From Chryseobacterium carnipullorum (GTDB lineage Bacteria; Bacteroidota; Bacteroidia; Flavobacteriales; Weeksellaceae), in NCBI RefSeq assembly GCF_900142785.1, contig NZ_FRCD01000027.1:1-44437 (forward strand): a stretch of DNA of 44,437 nucleotides, read 5' to 3'. Shown here piece after piece: positions 25,426-33,799 of the stretch (positions are counted from its first letter, which is position 1; each line of letters begins with the position of its first letter). The position numbers were made by a program, and so were the translations under genes. The notes beneath the pieces were generated by a model, which did no database searches, had not been told where the DNA came from, and saw only the letters and a list, made by a program, of their open reading frames with translations.

Positions 25426-26736
25426 TTATCCTCTGATCCACTTCCAGATCTCTTTTAAAGTCGCTTTATTACCATACATTAGAATGCCTACACGGTAAAT
25501 TTTTCCAGCTAAGAAGATCATGAAAATAGTAGTAGCCAATAGCAGTACAATAGACAGAGCAATCTGCCACGCAGGAACACCGAAAGGTATTCTGGCAATC
25601 ATGGCAACCGGTGATGTAAATGGAATAATAGACAGCCAGAAGCCCAAAGGACCGTCAGGATTGTTCATTAATGAAAAACTCCCGTACATCCCCAGAGTAA
25701 GCGGTAAAATCGCAAATAAAGTGAACTGCTGGGTCTCTGTTTCATTATCAACCGCAGAACCGATGGCTGCATATATTGAACTGTAGAAAATATATCCTAA
25801 AAGGAAAAATACAATGAAAACAAAGATAATCAACGGAAAATTCAGTTCTAATAAACTGTGCGAGATCTGAGTTGCGATCTGTGCGACGTCCAGCTTACTG
25901 GCAAGTTCTTCATTACCTCCCGGAATATTCTTCTGAAAAGATGAAAACCCCGTATTTAAAACCAATGCTCCTACCACCGACATCGAGATCCAGATCAGAA
26001 ACTGCGTCAAAGCTACCAGAGTTACCCCTAATATTTTCCCCATCATCAGCTCAAAAGGTTTAACAGAAGAAATAATGATTTCTACCACACGGTTATTCTT
26101 CTCCTCCAGAACACTTCTCATCACCCTTACTCCGTAAATAATGATGAACATAAAGGTCACATACATTAAAAGAATACTCAAGCCGCTTTTTACTCCAAAA
26201 GCAAGGTCCGAATCTTCTTTATTGTTATTGGAAACATTAATCGTTTTTAAAGTAAAGCTTTTATCAAGACTGTTCAGCTGTGCTTCCTGGATTCCAAGTT
26301 GTTTGATTTTTTCTTTCTTGATGACTTCCGTAATATCCGAAACAATCTTCTGCTTCGTATCAAAGCCCATCTTTGCATTGACAATCAGTCTTGTGCTGTT
26401 TTCCAATCCGTTGTAATCATGATCCTTAAGTTCTGGAAGGATCAGAATGCCATCCAGTGACTCATTGTCTTTCAGATTATTGATCTTTGATTTCTCATCC
26501 GCAGCCGAAACAAATACATAGTTCAGTTTGTCATTAGATTTCAGATGGTCTTTAAAAAGCCCGCTTTTATCAACAACCTCAATGATGCTGTGTGATTCAT
26601 TAGCTTTAAACATCAATCCAATGACAGCTCCAAATCCAACAAGTAACAGAGGAGCGAGCAGCGTTAATATAATGAAGGATTTTTTCTTAACCTGAGTAAG
26701 AAATTCCCTTTTTGTGATTAAAAAAATATTGTTCAT
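25426..26736 (-). CDS. ABC-2 type transporter permease (NatB-like)
   Basis: A 436-residue membrane subunit of an ABC exporter. One N-terminal membrane helix (about 20-44) is followed by a large extracytoplasmic domain (about 45-180). At least five further hydrophobic segments lie in the C-terminal half. The order and the motif RVMRSVLEEKNNRVVEIIISSVKPFELMMGK match the NatB/YhaP ABC-2 family, which exports sodium or unknown small molecules. It starts 4 bases after the stop of the ATP-binding subunit, so the two form one operon. The substrate cannot be deduced. Confidence 0.88.
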   Translation of the reverse strand: MNNIFLITKREFLTQVKKKSFIILTLLAPLLLVGFGAVIGLMFKANESHSIIEVVDKSGLFKDHLKSNDKLNYVFVSAADEKSKINNLKDNESLDGILILPELKDHDYNGLENSTRLIVNAKMGFDTKQKIVSDITEVIKKEKIKQLGIQEAQLNSLDKSFTLKTINVSNNNKEDSDLAFGVKSGLSILLMYVTFMFIIIYGVRVMRSVLEEKNNRVVEIIISSVKPFELMMGKILGVTLVALTQFLIWISMSVVGALVLNTGFSSFQKNIPGGNEELASKLDVAQIATQISHSLLELNFPLIIFVFIVFFLLGYIFYSSIYAAIGSAVDNETETQQFTLFAILPLTLGMYGSFSLMNNPDGPLGFWLSIIPFTSPVAMIARIPFGVPAWQIALSIVLLLATTIFMIFLAGKIYRVGILMYGNKATLKEIWKWIRG

Positions 26737-26740
26737 AAAA

Positions 26741-27652
26741 TTAAGAATGATTACTTACGGCATTAATAAACACTTCATTCATGCTCGGAATTCTCTCGTC
26801 GAATGATCTCACTTTTCCTATGTTGACAAGATCCAGAAGGATTTCATTTTGTCCGCTTTCATTTTTGAGATCAAAAGAAACCAGATTATTTTCATTAGAA
26901 AAATTAAAAATATCATACCTGCTTTTGAAACTGTTAAATTGAGCTTCATCTACCTCAGAAAGAGTAACGCCGAAAATATTTTTCTTGAATTTTTCTCTTA
27001 CGTCAAAAACCCTTCCGTCGATGATTTTTTTAGAATGGTTAATCAGCGCCACATAGTCACACATTTCTTCTACACTTTCCATTCGGTGAGTAGAAAGGAT
27101 GATGGTGGTTCCGTTATTTTTAAGATCGATAATCTGATCTTTAATTAAGTTCGCATTCACAGGGTCAAAACCTGAAAAAGGCTCATCGAGAATCAGAAGA
27201 TGCGGACGGTGAAGGACAGTAACTACAAACTGGATCTTTTGTGCCATCCCTTTTGAAAGCTCTGAAAGTTTCTTTTTCCACCATTGATCGATATTCAGCT
27301 TTTCAAACCATTTTTTGGCTTCCTGTAAAGCATCGCTTTTGGTCATTCCTTTCAGTTCCCCGAAATAAAGGATCTGATCCCCCACGGTCATATTTTTGTA
27401 TAAACCCCTTTCTTCAGGCATATAACCTATATCTCTGATGTGGCTTGGATTCAGCTTGTTCCCATTGATGAAGACATCTCCGGAATCAGCCTGTGTAATT
27501 TGGTTGATGATACGGATAAAAGAAGTTTTTCCGGCTCCGTTCGGGCCAAGAAGACCATAAATACTGCCTTGAGGTACATGGATGCTGAAATCATCCAATG
27601 CTACTTTATTCCCGGCACTATAGGTCTTTCTGATATGTTCAGCTTTAAGCAT
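26741..27652 (-). CDS. ABC transporter ATP-binding protein (NatA-like)
   Basis: A 303-residue nucleotide-binding subunit. Walker A is GPNGAGKTS (36-44), the ABC signature is LSKGMAQK (132-139), Walker B is LLILDEP (152-158), and the switch His lies in LSTHRMESVEEM. The signature has K for G, as is typical of the NatA/YhaQ group. A C-terminal DUF4162-like extension (about 220-303) is present, also common in that group. It is the first gene of the pair with the ABC-2 permease. A weak -7-like TAACTTTA lies upstream (27687-27694, minus strand). Confidence 0.92.
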   Translation of the reverse strand: MLKAEHIRKTYSAGNKVALDDFSIHVPQGSIYGLLGPNGAGKTSFIRIINQITQADSGDVFINGNKLNPSHIRDIGYMPEERGLYKNMTVGDQILYFGELKGMTKSDALQEAKKWFEKLNIDQWWKKKLSELSKGMAQKIQFVVTVLHRPHLLILDEPFSGFDPVNANLIKDQIIDLKNNGTTIILSTHRMESVEEMCDYVALINHSKKIIDGRVFDVREKFKKNIFGVTLSEVDEAQFNSFKSRYDIFNFSNENNLVSFDLKNESGQNEILLDLVNIGKVRSFDERIPSMNEVFINAVSNHS

Positions 27653-27729
27653 TAAATTGTTTTTACAATGAGTATAAAAAAGTCCTTAAAGTTACATAAA
27701 TAATAGGGTAGAACTGCTGTAAAAGAAAA

Positions 27730-27751
27730 AATCCTGATGATTATCAGGATT
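27730..27751 (-). terminator. Terminator after the sorting-domain protein gene
   Basis: AATCCTGAT (27730-27738), 4-base loop, ATCAGGATT (27743-27751). On the minus strand a T-run follows. Confidence 0.85.
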
Positions 27752-27757
27752 AAATAT

Positions 27758-28108
27758 TTATTGTTTTACAATTTGAGTCACCTTTTGGGTATTATCGCTT
27801 AAAATATAGCGAATCAGATATTTCCCGGGTTTTAATTTTTCAATATTAATCTCTCCGGAATTCATGTTGACAGAATAATTGGCTACCTGTGTTCCCAGAA
27901 TTGAATAAAAGGTTACACTTTTGATCTTTAAAGCAGCATCTTTGGCCTTGATCAGAAGGAAATCTTTTGCTGGATTTGGATAAGCCACCAATACACCGTC
28001 ATCAGACTTCTGTGTGATGGAACCCGGCTCTCTCAGCTGTGCTTGCATATTGTTGGAAAACCCAACGAAAGCGCCTGTAAATAGAAATAAAAGTAAAAGT
28101 TTTTTCAT
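27758..28108 (-). CDS. Minimal secreted protein consisting mainly of a T9SS type A sorting domain
   Basis: A 116-residue protein: a signal peptide (MKKLLLLFLFTGAFVGFSNNMQA), a linker of about 15 residues, and then a T9SS C-terminal domain. The domain shows VAYPNPAKDFLLIKA (41-55), VTFYSILGTQVANYSV (65-80), INIEKLKPGKYLIRYI (87-102) and the terminal KVTQIVKQ, in the order of the type A (TIGR04183-like) signal. There is no room for a cargo domain. A longer frame to 28573 is antisense to hemB and starts far upstream of the promoter, so the start at 28108 is chosen. It is divergent from hemB. It may be a small surface or signalling protein (see findings). Confidence 0.82.
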   Translation of the reverse strand: MKKLLLLFLFTGAFVGFSNNMQAQLREPGSITQKSDDGVLVAYPNPAKDFLLIKAKDAALKIKSVTFYSILGTQVANYSVNMNSGEINIEKLKPGKYLIRYILSDNTQKVTQIVKQ

Positions 28109-28137
28109 CAAATTATAATTTCTCGAATGTATTAAAA

Positions 28138-28168
28138 CAAAAATAAACAATTCTACAATTCTATACAA
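28138..28168 (-). promoter_or_regulatory. Promoter of the sorting-domain protein gene
   Basis: On the minus strand TTG (28166-28168) and TATTTTTG (28138-28145) are 20 bases apart, about 30 bases before the ATG. Confidence 0.6.
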
Positions 28169-28190
28169 TAGTTTTTTATATAAGTTGTAG

Positions 28191-28198
28191 TAAATTTG
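28191..28198 (+). promoter_or_regulatory. -7 element (TAAATTTG) for hemB
   Basis: TAAATTTG fits TAnnTTTG, 29 bases before the hemB ATG. It sits back to back with the divergent promoter at 28138-28168. Confidence 0.6.
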
Positions 28199-28226
28199 TG
28201 GAAACTTATTCAAAAAGTATTCCAAA

Positions 28227-29216
28227 ATGATACATTCAAGAAATAGAAGGCTTAGAGTTAATGAATCTATCAGAAGTTTAGTAAGAGAAAATATCCTTAC
28301 AACTGATGATTTTGTAATGCCGATCTTCGTAATGGAGGGCGAAAACCAGCAGGAAGCGATCCCGTCTATGCCGGGGATCTTCAGGAGGAGTATAGATCTG
28401 ACGGTGAAGGAATGTAAAGAATTATTTTCTTTAGGAGTAAAATCGGTCAATCTGTACATGAAAGTGTCAGAACATTTGAAAGACAATACCGGAAAAGAAG
28501 CTTGGAACAAAGACGGATTGATGCAGCAGACCATCAAAGCAATCAAGGATGCAGTTCCGGCAATGATTGTCATGCCTGATGTCGCTTTAGACCCTTATTC
28601 CATTTACGGACACGACGGAATCATCGAAAACGGAAAAATCATGAATGATGCGACCAATGATGCTTTGGCAAGAATGTCTGTATCCCATGCCGAAGCAGGA
28701 GCTGACATTGTGGCACCCAGTGATATGATGGACGGAAGAGTATTGGCGATCCGTGAAGCGTTGGAAGAAAGCGGATTTACAGACGTGGGAATTTTGAGCT
28801 ATTCCGCAAAATATGCGAGTTCTTTCTACGGTCCGTTCAGAAGTGCTCTGGACAGTGCACCGAAAGACAATATGGAAATTCCTAAAGATAAAAAAACGTA
28901 TCAGATGGATTTCCACAATTCCCGTGAAGCTTTAAATGAAGTGTATAAAGATATTGATGAAGGTGCTGATATTATTATGATCAAACCGGGACTTCCTTAT
29001 CTGGATATTGTTTCCAAGATCCGTGAAGCGATTGATCTTCCGATAGCAGTTTACAACGTAAGCGGAGAATATGCCATGGTAAAAGCAGCTGCACAGAACG
29101 GTTGGCTGGATAATGATAAAACCATTATTGAAAGTCTTACCTGCTTCAAGAGAGCCGGAGCAGATCTGATCTTTACCTATTTTGCCAAGGAAGCAGCCAT
29201 GATTTTAAATAAATAA
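28227..29216 (+). CDS. hemB: Porphobilinogen synthase (delta-aminolevulinate dehydratase)
   Basis: A 329-residue TIM-barrel enzyme of haem synthesis that condenses two 5-aminolevulinate molecules to porphobilinogen. The two active-site lysines are K195 (SYSAKYASSFYGPFR) and K253 (MIKPGLPYLD, Schiff base). The metal-site segment reads PDVALDPYSIYGHDG (117-131) with no cysteines, so it belongs to the non-zinc, Mg/K-dependent class. The length is normal. It has its own promoter and terminator. Confidence 0.96.
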   Translation: MIHSRNRRLRVNESIRSLVRENILTTDDFVMPIFVMEGENQQEAIPSMPGIFRRSIDLTVKECKELFSLGVKSVNLYMKVSEHLKDNTGKEAWNKDGLMQQTIKAIKDAVPAMIVMPDVALDPYSIYGHDGIIENGKIMNDATNDALARMSVSHAEAGADIVAPSDMMDGRVLAIREALEESGFTDVGILSYSAKYASSFYGPFRSALDSAPKDNMEIPKDKKTYQMDFHNSREALNEVYKDIDEGADIIMIKPGLPYLDIVSKIREAIDLPIAVYNVSGEYAMVKAAAQNGWLDNDKTIIESLTCFKRAGADLIFTYFAKEAAMILNK

Positions 29217-29237
29217 AGATCATACCATCATAAAACA

Positions 29238-29269
29238 AAAAGCACCTCATTGTAATTGAGGTGTTTTTC
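29238..29269 (+). terminator. Terminator after hemB
   Basis: CACCTCA (29243-29249) pairs with TGAGGTG (29257-29263). The stem is flanked by A5 and T5 tracts. Confidence 0.82.
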
Positions 29270-29310
29270 TTGGCAAAATATTTTATTAATAAAAGGATAA
29301 TAAATATGGA

Positions 29311-30039
29311 TTACATGATGTTGAAATCTTTTCCTTTCGTAAATTTCGCAGCAAAAGGAGCCTGATTTCCAGAATATTTTAATACAAAATGTTTCTTCGT
29401 ATCCGTATCTATTTTGGCATCCACCTCCACATTGGTCGTTTGGAAACTGACATCCAGTCCTACACCTGATTCTTTTTCAAGAAAGATTTCTACACTTTCT
29501 GCATAAAACAGCGAAGTACTCAGATAATTGAACTTGATATTCTTTCGGTACGTTTTAGATTGGTCCTGAGTAAACTGAGAATAGCTTCTCAGAATTTCAA
29601 TTCCCGGAGAGTCAATGTTCGTCACCCGCGATTTTGTAACGCCGTTAACCCGTACAGAAAAGCTTTTTGCATTGTTGATATTCCCATTCACTCCAATGTT
29701 GAATAAAGAAGGAAGCGACAGGCCGTATTCCTCCATGCTGTCTTTTGTAAATTCAAAATCCGGGATGAGAGCAGGATGTTTTGGGGTATTCATCAGCTGC
29801 TGCTTTACGGTATTGAGGAGATCTCCGGAAAACAGAAATCCGATGAGGTTGTTTTCGGTAGTTCTCCAGTTTCGTCCGTTCCATTCAAAAATCTCACAGA
29901 GCAAGGTGTCTGCGGATGAGTGGGGAAGAAGATCCATATCCTGCCATTTGAAAACTTCCTTGGCATAAGGCCTTCTGTTCACAATATTGACACCCAGGTC
30001 CAGTGCAAGAAGATCGGTCAGGTCTTGATTATTTTCCAT
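29311..30039 (-). CDS. Hypothetical protein with possible gasdermin-like architecture
   Basis: A 242-residue protein with no signal peptide and no enzyme motif. The N-terminal third has LLALDLGVNIVNRRPYAKEV and then a mixed segment. From about residue 115 it is strand-rich, with NNAKSFSVRVNGVTKSRV (about 123-140), KFNYLSTSLFYAESVEIFL (about 168-186), GVGLDVS and VEVDAKIDTDTKKHFVLKY, and near the end APFAAKFTKG. That order of segments recalls bacterial gasdermins, pore-forming proteins of about 250 residues used in anti-phage defence. The likeness is from memory and by eye, with little identity. No protease gene is adjacent, unlike typical gasdermin loci. It shares its strand with the TM2 gene 55 bases upstream. 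Treat as unknown with a testable hypothesis. Confidence 0.6.
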   Translation of the reverse strand: MENNQDLTDLLALDLGVNIVNRRPYAKEVFKWQDMDLLPHSSADTLLCEIFEWNGRNWRTTENNLIGFLFSGDLLNTVKQQLMNTPKHPALIPDFEFTKDSMEEYGLSLPSLFNIGVNGNINNAKSFSVRVNGVTKSRVTNIDSPGIEILRSYSQFTQDQSKTYRKNIKFNYLSTSLFYAESVEIFLEKESGVGLDVSFQTTNVEVDAKIDTDTKKHFVLKYSGNQAPFAAKFTKGKDFNIM

Positions 30040-30094
30040 AATAACTTAATTCTTGATTTGATGGAATAAAAGTAGGAAATAAAATAATAAAGGT

Positions 30095-30388
30095 TTACAA
30101 CCATCCTTTTTTCCCGTACACATACGTATCATCAAACTGCTTGTCACTCATAAAAAGATATAAAATACCCTCAATAAAAGGAATAACAGAAGCGGCACCA
30201 CAAGTAATAATATTCAGACCCAGCTGAATTAGAGCCTCCTTTTTATACCCGAGATAAAATTTATTTAAAGCCAGCCAACCCACAAGAATTCCTAATAAAG
30301 CGGCCGGAATTCTCTTTTCTGAACGGTAAGGACCATTGTTTTGCTGATTCTGGCCATTTTCTGTTTTGGTATACCCGTAATTTTCCAT
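30095..30388 (-). CDS. TM2-domain membrane protein
   Basis: A 97-residue inner-membrane protein. A polar N-terminus rich in Asn and Gln (about 1-25) is followed by the TM2 module: a first helix (AALLGILVGWLALNKFYLGY, about 29-48, with the family's N-K-F-Y-L-G turn), a short loop and a second helix (AASVIPFIEGILYLFM, 65-80). TM2 proteins are widespread and their function is mostly unknown. The start at 30388 is chosen because the longer frame to 30538 adds a leader unlike the family. The following gene on the same strand is the hypothetical at 29311. Confidence 0.82.
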   Translation of the reverse strand: MENYGYTKTENGQNQQNNGPYRSEKRIPAALLGILVGWLALNKFYLGYKKEALIQLGLNIITCGAASVIPFIEGILYLFMSDKQFDDTYVYGKKGWL

Positions 30389-30614
30389 TGCTAATTTGTT
30401 TGTGATGAGTAAAATAATTTTCTGATAGGTCGTAAAAAATGAATGGGAGTTACAGAATAGAGGTCTAAATTTTCGGCTTTTTTCAGTGAAAAGAGGTTGA
30501 TCCGTTTTCAACATTGCGAAGCCTGTTTTATCAATCAATACTAAAAATAAAAGTCATTCATTCAAAAAACATTGGATAGAATGTATAATCTAAAATTTGA
30601 ATTCAAAAAAACTT

Positions 30615-30622
30615 TATCTTTG
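30615..30622 (+). promoter_or_regulatory. -7 element (TATCTTTG) for lptB
   Basis: TATCTTTG fits the consensus. The ATG at 30628 follows after only 5 bases, so the transcript is probably leaderless. A TTTG lies at 30596-30599. Confidence 0.65.
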
Positions 30623-30627
30623 CTCCT

Positions 30628-31689
30628 ATGATTTTACGAGGAGAAAACTTAATCAAAGAATACGGTCCTAAAAAAGTAGTAAAAGGAGTTTCTGTACAGG
30701 TTGAACAGGGAGAAATTGTTGGTTTGCTTGGTCCAAACGGAGCAGGAAAGACTACTTCCTTTTATATGATTGTGGGATTGGTTAAGCCTACTTCAGGGAA
30801 AATCTTTCTTGATAAACAGGAAATCACTACCGATGCGATGTATCGTCGTGCTCAAAAGGGAATCGGTTATCTGGCGCAGGAAGCTTCTATTTTCAGAAAG
30901 TTGTCGGTAGAAGAAAATATCATGGGTGTTTTACAGCTCACCAAACTTTCGAGACGTGAACAGCAGATCAAATGTGATGAGCTGATCGAAGAATTTTCAT
31001 TGCAGCACGTGCGTAAAAACCGTGGTGATCTTCTTTCCGGTGGGGAAAGACGTAGAACGGAAATTGCACGCTGTCTGGCTACCAGCCCGAACTTTATTCT
31101 CCTGGATGAACCTTTCGCAGGGGTAGACCCGATTGCGGTAGAGGATATTCAAAAGATTGTAAGAAGTCTGGTCGACAAAAATATCGGGATCCTGATCACC
31201 GACCACAACGTTCAGCAGACGTTAGCTATTACCAATAAAACCTACATCATGTTTGAAGGGAATATCCTGAAAGAAGGACTTCCGGAAGATCTCGCCAACG
31301 ATCCTCAGGTAAGAGAGGCCTATCTTGGAGAAAACTTTGTCTATCAGAGTATTTTAGACAAACCGAAAAAGAAGAAATATATTTATAATATCTGGGCAGG
31401 TAATTTTGACTCAAAAGCACAGCTTCAGGGATTTGTAGATGAAAACTTCGGGCAGTTTGACGATCTTAGACTGATGTACGGTATCGAGGATTCCAGTTTC
31501 GCATCACTTGCCAATTCTGAAATTGAACATATTTTCAATGAAGTGGTAGACAAGAATGCTAATAATTCTTTTGTTTTCCAAAGAAAAGAACTGACCTCTC
31601 AGTATACTCTGGAACAGGCTGAAGCAGAATCTAAAGCGGTAAGCCAACCTGAACTGCATTATCTTACCACTTATTTTTACGAAGGATAA
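30628..31689 (+). CDS. lptB: LPS export ABC transporter ATP-binding protein with C-terminal extension
   Basis: A 353-residue protein. Residues 1-240 are a standard LptB: Walker A GPNGAGKTT (35-43), QEASIFRKLSVEENI (84-98), signature LSGGERRR (136-143), Walker B FILLDEP (156-162), switch H193 and the family's ending AYLGENFVYQ. LptB powers LPS extraction from the inner membrane with LptF and LptG. Residues 241-353 are an extra domain after a KPKKKK linker. It begins IYNIWAGNFDSKAQL, includes IEHIFNEVVDKNANNSF and ends HYLTTYFYEG; I do not recognise it with confidence. The reading frame is continuous with no sign of a frameshift. Confidence 0.9.
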   Translation: MILRGENLIKEYGPKKVVKGVSVQVEQGEIVGLLGPNGAGKTTSFYMIVGLVKPTSGKIFLDKQEITTDAMYRRAQKGIGYLAQEASIFRKLSVEENIMGVLQLTKLSRREQQIKCDELIEEFSLQHVRKNRGDLLSGGERRRTEIARCLATSPNFILLDEPFAGVDPIAVEDIQKIVRSLVDKNIGILITDHNVQQTLAITNKTYIMFEGNILKEGLPEDLANDPQVREAYLGENFVYQSILDKPKKKKYIYNIWAGNFDSKAQLQGFVDENFGQFDDLRLMYGIEDSSFASLANSEIEHIFNEVVDKNANNSFVFQRKELTSQYTLEQAEAESKAVSQPELHYLTTYFYEG

Positions 31690-31734
31690 AAACCACAGAT
31701 ACTCTAAAAGTATTTGCTGAAAAATAGAATTAAG

Positions 31735-31767
31735 CGTACCTTTTCTCTCAGAAACGGTACGTTTTTT
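31735..31767 (+). terminator. Terminator after lptB
   Basis: CGTACC (31735-31740) pairs with GGTACG (31756-31761). An inner TTTCT/AGAAA stem extends the hairpin, and T6 follows. Confidence 0.8.
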
Positions 31768-31783
31768 AGTTTAAATAACTTGT

Positions 31784-33592
31784 ATGGCAAAACCTTTTAA
31801 CAGAACAGTCACTTTATTTGGAGTGTATAAACAGCTGGTTCCATTTATCAGACCTTACCGTCCCATGATCTACTGGACGTTGTTTCTTACTTTTTTAGGA
31901 GCTCTTGCAGCACAGGTTAACCCTCTTGTATTAAAATATACGGTAGATGAGGTAACCAATCTTACCCATCTTCCGCATCCGATGTCGGAAGGTATTCATA
32001 TTTTGGTGGTGATCTCGATTATTTTACTGGGAAAAGAGCTGCTCAATATTTTCATCAACTTCGGACAGAAATTTTATGGTGAAAAAATAAGGATCAATGT
32101 AAGTTCTGTTCTGGCACAGTCTGCCATCGACAAGATTCTGTCGTATAGAGTCGCCTATTTCAATGATGAGAATCACGAATCCGGAAAATTGCAGATCCGG
32201 ATAGATCGGGGTATTGAAAGTTTAACGAAGCTGGTACAAAACTTTTTTATTGATATTTTGCCTCTTTTTTCCAATGCGATTATTGCTCTGATCATTATGT
32301 ACATGCAGAATGTATATGTGGGATTGGTTTCTACGATCATTGTTCCGATTTATTTTTATATCAGTTCTCTTCAGGCAAAAAAATTGGGAGGAGTTCGTCG
32401 CCAGCTCAGAAATCAGAGGGAACGAAAAACTTCGGGATTGCTGAATCTGATCAATTCCATCATGGTAATCAAGAGTTTTGTACGGGAAAAATTTGAAGGT
32501 AAAAAGCAGTATGATCTACAGATGGAGCTGATGGAAAGCCAGATGTTCACAAGAAAAACCAACTTTATTTATGACGGTTTAAAAACATTTATTGAGCAGT
32601 TTGGAGTGGTTTTAATTATTCTTTTGACCGTTTACCTTGTATTGGATCAGAAGATGACCATAGGGGCAATCATGCTTCACATTATGCTTTTCAACAATAT
32701 TTCGGCTCCTATCCGTCAGTTGCACAGAATCTATGATGATATGAATGACGCGATGATTTATGCTGAAGGATACTTTGAAATCCTGAATGCAGATGACGAA
32801 AAAGAGCAGAACGGAACCTATGTGGAAAAACAGATCAAAGGTAATTTTGAACTGAAAAATGTCAACTTTAGCTATCCGAACGGAACCCATGCTCTTCATG
32901 ATATTTCTATGAAAATAGAAAATGGGAAAACCACAGCATTGGTAGGATTAAGTGGGGCTGGAAAATCTACGGTAATCAATCTTCTTTGCAAATTTTATCT
33001 TCCTGATTCCGGAAAAATTCTTCTGGACGGAGTTCATTTAAATGATTTTGATAATACTTTTCTTAGAAATGACCTTGGTCTCGTGCTTCAGAGAAACCAT
33101 ATTTTTCAGGGAAGTATAGAAGATAATATCCGTTACAGTGATATGAATGCGAGTTTTGAGGAAATTCAGGAAGCGTCCAGAAAAGCCTATCTCCATGAGC
33201 AGATCATGGATCTCGCGGATGGCTATCAGCATGATGCTACCCAGCTTTCCGGAGGGCAGCAGCAAAGAATTGCCATTGCGAGGCTATTCCTTAAAAATCC
33301 ACCGATCATTTTCCTGGATGAGCCAACAGCCAGTCTGGATGCTATTGCTACAGAACAGATCAAAAACTCCCTTGATGCCATTAAAGAAGGCCGTACTGTA
33401 GTCATTATTTCTCATTCCCTTTCCCAGATTCTGGATTCCGACACCATTTATGTGATGAAAAAAGGAAGGGTAGTGGAAAACGGAACCCATGATGAATTAG
33501 TTCAGATGAATGGCACCTACCGGGAGATTTTTGATGCATCTGCGAGAAGTTTAAATCTTGACAAACTGGTGAATTCTTTTAAAGATAATTAA
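31784..33592 (+). CDS. ABC exporter, fused membrane and ATPase domains (MsbA-like)
   Basis: A 602-residue half-transporter that works as a homodimer. Residues 1-330 form the six-helix type-1 exporter domain. The nucleotide-binding domain shows Walker A GLSGAGKST (near 385), a Q-loop in LVLQRNHIFQGSIEDNI, signature LSGGQQQR (near 486), Walker B IIFLDEPTASLD, and H-loop ISHSLSQ. The sequence is close to the MsbA/multidrug ABCB group. Its place right after lptB suggests lipid A flipping, but many exporters of this type have other substrates. It starts 23 bases past the lptB terminator stem. Confidence 0.9.
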   Translation: MAKPFNRTVTLFGVYKQLVPFIRPYRPMIYWTLFLTFLGALAAQVNPLVLKYTVDEVTNLTHLPHPMSEGIHILVVISIILLGKELLNIFINFGQKFYGEKIRINVSSVLAQSAIDKILSYRVAYFNDENHESGKLQIRIDRGIESLTKLVQNFFIDILPLFSNAIIALIIMYMQNVYVGLVSTIIVPIYFYISSLQAKKLGGVRRQLRNQRERKTSGLLNLINSIMVIKSFVREKFEGKKQYDLQMELMESQMFTRKTNFIYDGLKTFIEQFGVVLIILLTVYLVLDQKMTIGAIMLHIMLFNNISAPIRQLHRIYDDMNDAMIYAEGYFEILNADDEKEQNGTYVEKQIKGNFELKNVNFSYPNGTHALHDISMKIENGKTTALVGLSGAGKSTVINLLCKFYLPDSGKILLDGVHLNDFDNTFLRNDLGLVLQRNHIFQGSIEDNIRYSDMNASFEEIQEASRKAYLHEQIMDLADGYQHDATQLSGGQQQRIAIARLFLKNPPIIFLDEPTASLDAIATEQIKNSLDAIKEGRTVVIISHSLSQILDSDTIYVMKKGRVVENGTHDELVQMNGTYREIFDASARSLNLDKLVNSFKDN

Positions 33593-33781
33593 TTTTAGTT
33601 TTTCTGTTTTTGCAAGGTTTTAGAAGCCAGGACGCACAGATTTAAATATTAAACTGTTTTAAGAGAAGAAAATCAAAGGTTTTCAGCAAGGTAAAGATGA
33701 GATTTTGTTATTCTTTGTATGGTGAGCCGTATATATCATAAAAGCAGAAAAATTTATATTTTACAGATCAAAAAAGATTGA

Positions 33782-33789
33782 TAGATTTG
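33782..33789 (+). promoter_or_regulatory. -7 element (TAGATTTG) for the WYL regulator gene
   Basis: TAGATTTG fits TAnnTTTG and lies 10 bases before the ATG at 33800. Confidence 0.5.
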
Positions 33790-33799
33790 TCCTGGCAAT

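Noticed and set aside
28109..28573. Upstream extension of the sorting-domain protein
   Set aside because: It is antisense to hemB and lies upstream of the gene's own promoter and signal peptide.
30389..30538. Longer start for the TM2 protein
   Set aside because: The extra 50 residues do not resemble TM2 proteins, and the Met at 30388 gives the usual polar N-terminus.
31348..31689. Naming the LptB extension an immunity-type (Imm22-like) domain
   Set aside because: Only a WAGNF-like opening is reminiscent. The evidence is too thin, so I left the domain unassigned.
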